Source: Desulfotomaculum sp.
GTDB taxonomy: Bacteria > Bacillota > Desulfotomaculia > Desulfotomaculales > Desulfohalotomaculaceae
Direction: 5' to 3'
DNA: 9,441 bases
Assembly (NCBI GenBank): GCA_021129815.1
Contig: JAJOKN010000003.1
Coordinates: 1-9,441 of the forward strand
This document shows positions 5,418 through 9,441 of the stretch, in pieces (position 1 is the stretch's first letter; each line of letters starts with the position of its first letter). Below the pieces are notes generated by a model. That model saw only the letters and a list, made by a program, of their open reading frames with translations. It had not been told where the DNA came from and made no database searches. The position numbers and the translations under genes were made by a program.

Positions 5418-5915
5418 TTAAATGTTTTTTGACAAACCTGCAATTTTATTGATTTTATTAACATATATGTCTGCAATTTCCTGTGCCACTTCCATGCTGC
5501 TGCCCTCACTATAAATTCTATAAACAGGCTCTTTTACATCTGGCAGCACAAGAGCAGCACAAGAGCCCAGCCCTCTGTGTGATAAAATTTTATGCCATCA
5601 GTTAATTCCGTATTCTCAGATTTCTCTTCTATCAAATTCCTTATAACCACGCTCTTTTTTCTCCACGGCACAGCAACTTCCTTTTTATTTATGTATAAAA
5701 AATTCCGGGGTCTCAGCAACTAAGTCGGACAACTTAATATTTTCACGAGCACAAAATTCCAGTATTTTAAGCAAAGTGTACATAGCATCAAAATTAAATA
5801 AAAATGGATAACTCCTCTTGCTTTTTATTTCACTGCATGAAATTATTTGCTCTAAAAAATCTTGAACAGCCGTCTTTGTCCGGACTACTTCAATTTCTCC
5901 GGTTATTTTTTCCAA
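5418..5915 (-). pseudogene. C-terminal remnant of a mannose-1-phosphate guanylyltransferase/phosphomannomutase-type gene
   Basis: Three consecutive reading-frame pieces join into the C-terminus of the bifunctional nucleotidyltransferase/phosphohexomutase proteins found in Clostridia. The first piece contains GEIEVVRTKTAVQDFLEQII and LFNFDAMYTLLKILEFCA, ending PEFFIHK. The second begins at NKKEVAVPW and contains DGIKFYHTEGWALVL, the phosphomutase C-terminal domain. The third reads PDVKEPVYRIYSEGSSMEVA to the stop at 5418. The first frame break is in or beside a run of six T (minus strand, near 5697-5702). The second is an exact 11-bp tandem duplication (5544-5565). About 160 residues remain of a protein that usually has 700-800; the nucleotidyltransferase half and most of the mutase are gone. 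It is directly joined to a glycosyltransferase N-terminus. No functional product is expected. Confidence 0.85.
5544..5565 (-). repeat. 11-bp tandem duplication that breaks the frame
   Basis: CAGCACAAGAG (plus strand) occurs twice in perfect tandem, 5544-5554 and 5555-5565. Removing one copy restores the reading GWALVLPDVKEPVYR. The two copies are identical, so the event looks recent. Confidence 0.9.
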
Positions 5916-6265
5916 TTCAAATTCTTTAATGCTCTAGCAGCATAAGCAACCAGCCAGTCGTGCGCATGGACTATATCAAAAAAGATCGCCCCTTTTTTAA
6001 CTACAATTGATAAGCTCTTCTCAAGTAACGCAACATTTAATTGCAAAACCCAATCAATAAAGCTGGTATGTGATAACTGATAAGGAACAACACGATGTAC
6101 ATTAACGCCATGTATCCTTTCATAAAGAGAAATCTCACTAGAACCAACTGTGACTACATGTACTTCACATTTTTGAGCTATAAAACGCGTTAAGTCATCA
6201 ACATGTTGTGCTAATCCTCCAACATTATTTGGAGGATATTCCCACGAAAGCATAAGTATTCTCAT
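5903..6265 (-). pseudogene. Truncated N-terminus of a family-4 glycosyltransferase
   Basis: The 120-residue reading frame is the start of a GT4/glycogen-synthase-like glycosyltransferase. It contains MRILMLSWEYPPNNVGG (1-17) with the GG nucleotide-sugar loop, EVHVVTV, a GVNVHRVVPY stretch, WVLQLNVALLEKS and FDIVHAHDWLVAYAARALK. Family members are around 400 residues, so the second Rossmann domain with the donor-binding E-x7-E motif is missing. After LKNLN it runs directly into sequence of a different protein and stops within three codons. The start ATG 6265 has GGGAG 8 nt upstream and appears intact, so a short fragment could still be translated. The pgi terminator lies just upstream, and only a -10-like TATAAT near 6350 was seen. 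I infer one deletion that fused two neighbouring genes of the same strand. Confidence 0.85.
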
Positions 6266-6294
6266 AGCCAGTTCTCCCAACTCAAAAATTGCAT

Positions 6295-6326
6295 AAAAAA
6301 AGTGTGGTAATATAATCTAACCACAC
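6295..6326 (-). terminator. Intrinsic terminator after pgi
   Basis: The stem GTGTGGT / ACCACAC (6302-6308 with 6320-6326, 7 bp, 11-nt loop) is followed on the minus strand by seven T residues (6295-6301). It lies about 75 nt beyond the pgi stop codon and separates pgi from the glycosyltransferase remnant. Confidence 0.85.
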
Positions 6327-6400
6327 ATTAATATGCGCTAAAATATGCTTATTATACTTTGTTTATTAAAGAAAACTCTGTTAAGGTAATTGTAACAAAC

Positions 6401-7702
6401 TTATGTTTTGCCCAATAATTCAAACATTTTCTTTTTGTATGCTTCTACCCCTGGCTGATCAAACGGATTTACTCCCAGCAAATAAGCGCTTACCGCACAT
6501 GCTTTTTCAAAAAAGTAAACGAGTTGACCAAAATAATATTCATCTAGCTTTGGAACATTTATAACCAAATTAGGTACGCCGCTTTCGCTATGCGCCGACA
6601 GCGTTCCTTCAAAAGCTTTTTCATTTACAAAGCTTATATGCTTTCCTGCAAGGTAATTTAATCCATCAATGTCTATTTCTTCTGGCTCGATTGCTATGTC
6701 TTTTCCTGTATCTTTTACAAAAATGACTGTTTCAAATAAATTTGGCTTACCCTCCTGTATGTACTGCCCTAATGAATGAAGATCTGTTGAGAAAACAGCA
6801 GATGCAGGGTAAATACCTTTTTTATCTTTTCCTTCGCTTTCGCCAAATAGCTGCTTCCACCATTCCAAAAACATCTGCAGCGATGGCTCATAGCTAACCA
6901 ATATTTCTATTGCATAACCTTTTTTATACAACAAGTTCCTTATTGCTGCATACTGATATGCAGAATTCTTTTCTAATTCAGAAACAGAATATAAGTCAGC
7001 AGCATCCTTAGCTCCTCTCATTATATCATCAATATCTGCACCGCTTACTGCAATAGGAAGCAGCCCTACCGCTGTTAAAACTGAATACCTGCCTCCCACT
7101 CCTCTAGGAATCACAAAAGTTTCATAACCCTCGCTATCAGCCAGCTGTTTTAACGCTCCTTTTTCTTTATCTGTTGTAACGTAAATTCTAGATTTTGCTT
7201 TGTTTTTGCCATATTTATTTTCTATGTGTTTTTTTAAAATTCTAAAAGCAATAGCTGGCTCAGTTGTAGTGCCAGACTTTGAGATGACGTTTATGCACAC
7301 ATCTTTTCCTTCCAATACTTCCAACAGCTCAACCATGTATTTTGCACTCATGTTATGCCCTGCAAAGAAAATCTGTGGAAGTTTTCGCTTGGAATCATGC
7401 AAAATGTTATAAAAATAGTGACTCAGCATTTCAATACAAGCCCGTGCGCCAGCGTATGAGCCGCCAACGCCAATTACTATGAACACGTCGCAATCACTTT
7501 GTATTTTGGATGCTGCAGTTTTAATGCGTTGGAATTCTTCTTTATCGTATTCATAAGGCAAACCAACCCAATCAGTATATTCGCTGCCCGGCCCAGTTTT
7601 GCTGTGCAGCATATCATGGGCTGTTTTTACATATTGTTTCATATAGAGCATCTCGTGATTTTTTATCACATTCATCGCTTTTGAATAGTCAAAAGTGAGC
7701 AC
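6401..7702 (-). CDS. pgi: Glucose-6-phosphate isomerase
   Basis: The enzyme interconverts glucose 6-phosphate and fructose 6-phosphate in the cytoplasm. From GTG 7702 it has 433 residues, typical of the short bacterial/Bacillus-type PGI. VIGVGGSYAGA (77-87) and ISKSGTTTEPA (140-150) form the sugar-phosphate binding SIS folds. GVGGRYSVLTAVG (201-213) is PGI signature 1, and GVNPFDQPGVEAYKK (410-424) is signature 2. Catalytic candidates are the glutamates of FGESEGK (286-292), H309 in STDLHSLGQ and a lysine of AYKK (423-424). The GTG at 7702 has GGAG 8 nt upstream; a GTG three codons earlier would overlap it. It is followed by its own terminator and then by sugar-nucleotide gene wreckage, perhaps once part of the same polysaccharide neighbourhood. 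It is divergent from the SWIM gene; no firm promoter was identified on this strand. Confidence 0.95.
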   Translation of the reverse strand: MLTFDYSKAMNVIKNHEMLYMKQYVKTAHDMLHSKTGPGSEYTDWVGLPYEYDKEEFQRIKTAASKIQSDCDVFIVIGVGGSYAGARACIEMLSHYFYNILHDSKRKLPQIFFAGHNMSAKYMVELLEVLEGKDVCINVISKSGTTTEPAIAFRILKKHIENKYGKNKAKSRIYVTTDKEKGALKQLADSEGYETFVIPRGVGGRYSVLTAVGLLPIAVSGADIDDIMRGAKDAADLYSVSELEKNSAYQYAAIRNLLYKKGYAIEILVSYEPSLQMFLEWWKQLFGESEGKDKKGIYPASAVFSTDLHSLGQYIQEGKPNLFETVIFVKDTGKDIAIEPEEIDIDGLNYLAGKHISFVNEKAFEGTLSAHSESGVPNLVINVPKLDEYYFGQLVYFFEKACAVSAYLLGVNPFDQPGVEAYKKKMFELLGKT

Positions 7703-7731
7703 ACAAATCACTCCAAGCTTTTAATTACCAT

Positions 7732-7760
7732 TAGAAAATCAGCTAAAAATATGTTAAAAT
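7732..7760 (+). promoter_or_regulatory. Probable promoter of the SWIM-domain gene
   Basis: On the plus strand TAGAAA (7732-7737, 4 of 6 to the -35 consensus), a 17-bp spacer and TAAAAT (7755-7760) are seen, with an upstream TG making an extended -10. Transcription would start near 7767, about 50 nt before the ATG. Confidence 0.45.
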
Positions 7761-7819
7761 GTTTTTTGCAATTTTGTTTCAAAAATACTCTTTAGCAATT
7801 CCTAAAGGAGCTATAAAAT

Positions 7820-8074
7820 ATGAGTGAAAATAGTGCAAAAAAAGAAGTCGAAGTAAATACGCCGTATGAAGTAGGAGATCTAGTGGTATATTTGGTAAGC
7901 AAAAAACCAGGCAATGAGTTAGCATATGTCATAGATTACGATTGCAGATATGAGCTTATAACTACTCCTACAACATGCAGCTGTTGTACTTTTATGTTTC
8001 GCTCTCGCTTAGATTCAAATTTTAAGTGCCGCCACATAAAAGCTCTTCGCACTGTGCTTGAGATGGATATGTAG
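7820..8074 (+). CDS. Small stand-alone SWIM-type zinc-finger protein
   Basis: The 84-residue protein has a lysine/glutamate-rich N-terminus (1-13), a short beta-rich middle (VGDLVVYLVSKKPGNELAYV, 18-37) and a C-terminal Cys-X-Cys-X14-Cys-X-His pattern: C53, C55, C70 and H72, followed by IKAL. This is the SWIM zinc-finger pattern. Extra cysteines at 42 and 56 are not part of it. SWIM domains bind DNA or proteins and are usually attached to SNF2 helicases, MEKK or transposases; here no partner domain is present. The start is secure: AAAGGAG lies 8 nt before the ATG. It is the only plus-strand gene in the window, divergent from pgi, and nothing nearby suggests its target. The domain call is from motif only; function is unknown. 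Confidence 0.8.
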   Translation: MSENSAKKEVEVNTPYEVGDLVVYLVSKKPGNELAYVIDYDCRYELITTPTTCSCCTFMFRSRLDSNFKCRHIKALRTVLEMDM

Positions 8075-8302
8075 TCGTTTCTTGCCTGTGAACCAAGCAA
8101 AGCAAATGCTTCTATTCCATAATTTTTCTCTTAAAACTGGTTTTAGCTCTCTTAACTTGTTTAATATTTCTGTATTCACTATCATCACACTTTTTAAAAT
8201 GACACAAAAGCCACATTACAAGTTTACCACAGTTCGAATAAATAACATAGTACGAATTTTTTAAATAAATATTTAATTTTTTCACAACAACTTCACATTA
8301 CC

Positions 8303-9441
8303 TTAACAACCTGTCATCTTCTTTTTAGCAGCTCTTTCGCGTTCGTGTTTTTTAAGCAATTTCTTGCGTATTCTAAAGTTTAAAGGAGTAACTTCCAACA
8401 GCTCATCATCTGCTAAAAAATCCAACGCTTCCTCTAAGCTCATTTTACGTGGTTCCTCTAACTTCAAAGCAGCATCAGCACCGCTTGCGCGAATATTTGT
8501 AAGATGCTTTTGTTTGCATACATTTATTTCTAAATCCTGTGGTCTTGAATGTTCTCCTATCACCATTCCCTCATATACTTCCACTCCCGGCGAAATAAAC
8601 AGCATTCCGCGGCTCTGAGCAGCATGCAATGCATACTGAGTAGCAGTACCAGTTTCAAACGCAATCAAAGAACCCTTATTTCTGCCTTTAATTTCTCCTT
8701 TATAAGGTTCATATCCGTAATACACGTGATTCATAACTGCCTCTCCATGTGTTTTGGTAAACAATTGTGTGCGAAAGCCTATGAGCCCTCTAGCAGGCAC
8801 TTTGAATTCCAATCTAAACTGCCCATTGCCCATATCAGTCATATTTTGCATTTCAGCTTTTCTGCTGCCCATCATTTCTATAATTACTCCAGTTTTATCT
8901 TCAGGCACGTCTATCGTAAGCCACTCTATAGGTTCAAGCATAACTCCATCTTTTTGCCTATACACTACTTCTGGCTTTGAAACTGCAAGCTCATAGCCCT
9001 CGCGCCGCATCGTTTCAATCAATATCGACAAATGAAGCTCTCCTCTTCCGCGCACTTCAAATACATCTGGATTTTGTGTGTCCTTTACTCTTAAACTTAC
9101 ATCTTTTTCCATTTCTTTATATAATCTTGCGCGCAATTCTCTAGACGTAACAAACTTGCCTTCACGTCCTGCAAAAGGGCTGTCATTTACCATAAAATGC
9201 ATCTTCAACGTAGGTTCTTCTACTGAAATAGGCGGTAGCTGCTCTGGCTTTTCTTTATCAGCTATAGTATCACCAATTGATATATCTTCTAAACCAGAAA
9301 AAGAAACAATTTCACCACAATACGCTTCTTCAACTTCTACTCGCTTGTTTAAGTCCCATATGTAGAGCTTTCCGATTCGCTCAAAAGAAACAGTTCCATC
9401 GCTTTTAATCCATGCGACTTCCTGTCCTTTTTTTATTTTCC
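8303..9441 (-). CDS. typA: TypA/BipA ribosome-associated GTPase, C-terminal part
   Basis: The frame stays open from the stop at 8303 to the right edge of the window, so the gene is cut; about 379 of some 610 residues are present. The N-terminal GTPase domain with its G motifs lies outside. What is visible is domain II (GKIKKGQEVAWIKSDGTV at the edge), domain III with PTLKMHFMVNDSPFAGREG, and the GRGELHLSILIETMRREGYE region. Then come the family-specific C-terminal domain motifs RLEFKVPARGLIGFRTQLF, FETGTATQYAL, SRGMLFISPG and HSRPQDLEINVCKQKHLTNI. The last two are specific to BipA and separate it from EF-G and LepA. The protein binds the ribosome and supports assembly and stress growth in other bacteria. 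No clear terminator was seen after the stop. Confidence 0.95.
   Translation of the reverse strand, partial: KIKKGQEVAWIKSDGTVSFERIGKLYIWDLNKRVEVEEAYCGEIVSFSGLEDISIGDTIADKEKPEQLPPISVEEPTLKMHFMVNDSPFAGREGKFVTSRELRARLYKEMEKDVSLRVKDTQNPDVFEVRGRGELHLSILIETMRREGYELAVSKPEVVYRQKDGVMLEPIEWLTIDVPEDKTGVIIEMMGSRKAEMQNMTDMGNGQFRLEFKVPARGLIGFRTQLFTKTHGEAVMNHVYYGYEPYKGEIKGRNKGSLIAFETGTATQYALHAAQSRGMLFISPGVEVYEGMVIGEHSRPQDLEINVCKQKHLTNIRASGADAALKLEEPRKMSLEEALDFLADDELLEVTPLNFRIRKKLLKKHERERAAKKKMTGC

Noticed and set aside
8230..8263. Plus-strand hairpin with T-tract after the SWIM gene as a terminator
   Set aside because: The stem is only about 6 bp with a G-U pair and a 16-nt loop; too weak to call.
8058..8264. 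Plus-strand frame of 68 codons overlapping the end of the SWIM gene
   Set aside because: It starts at a TTG inside the SWIM gene without a ribosome site and reads as low-complexity hydrophobic sequence; no recognisable domain.

Overview
The window is AT-rich DNA with compact, mostly co-directional genes, strong AGGAGG-type ribosome binding sites and hairpin-plus-T-tract terminators. Together with the gene content (DUF2294 protein, GlnB/Amt pair, short-form glucose-6-phosphate isomerase, TypA/BipA), this points to a low-GC Gram-positive bacterium of the Clostridia, possibly a thermophile of the Thermoanaerobacterales type. The genus cannot be fixed from the sequence. All genes but one lie on the minus strand, so they read from right to left.

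Right edge (8303-9441): the C-terminal two thirds of typA/bipA, cut by the window end. Next comes the only plus-strand gene (7820-8074), an 84-residue stand-alone SWIM-type zinc-finger protein, divergent from pgi (6401-7702). Downstream of the pgi terminator lies gene wreckage (5418-6265). The first 120 or so codons of a family-4 glycosyltransferase are joined to the last 160 or so codons of a mannose-1-phosphate guanylyltransferase/phosphomannomutase-type protein, and the latter part carries two frameshifts, one of them an exact 11-bp tandem duplication.

Centre (3278-5377): a nitrogen module. A good promoter is followed by a leader of about 200 nt with two hairpins and a strong intrinsic terminator, then glnB (PII) and amt (ammonium channel), closed by a terminator. 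The leader looks like an attenuator or a small RNA and matches no RNA class I can name. Next is a DUF2294 gene (2673-3011) with its own promoter, a terminator-like leader hairpin and a terminator.

Left (235-2315): a second transporter/PII-like module. It contains sbtA (sodium-dependent bicarbonate permease), a membrane-anchored coiled-coil protein with 18-residue repeats and its own consensus promoter, and sbtB (PII-like regulator). The window thus holds two separate transporter plus PII-superfamily pairs, one for ammonium and one for bicarbonate, and the bicarbonate pair has an unrecognised coiled-coil membrane protein between its two known parts. That three-gene arrangement and the glnB leader are the best candidates for undescribed biology here.

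Gene-free stretches: 1-234 is AT-rich with nothing I can call. 2325-2672 holds the DUF2294 terminator plus a short-repeat and hairpin segment. 4625-4808 (amt upstream) is AT-rich without a convincing promoter. 5157-5417 is the glnB leader and promoter. 8075-8302 shows only a weak terminator-like hairpin.
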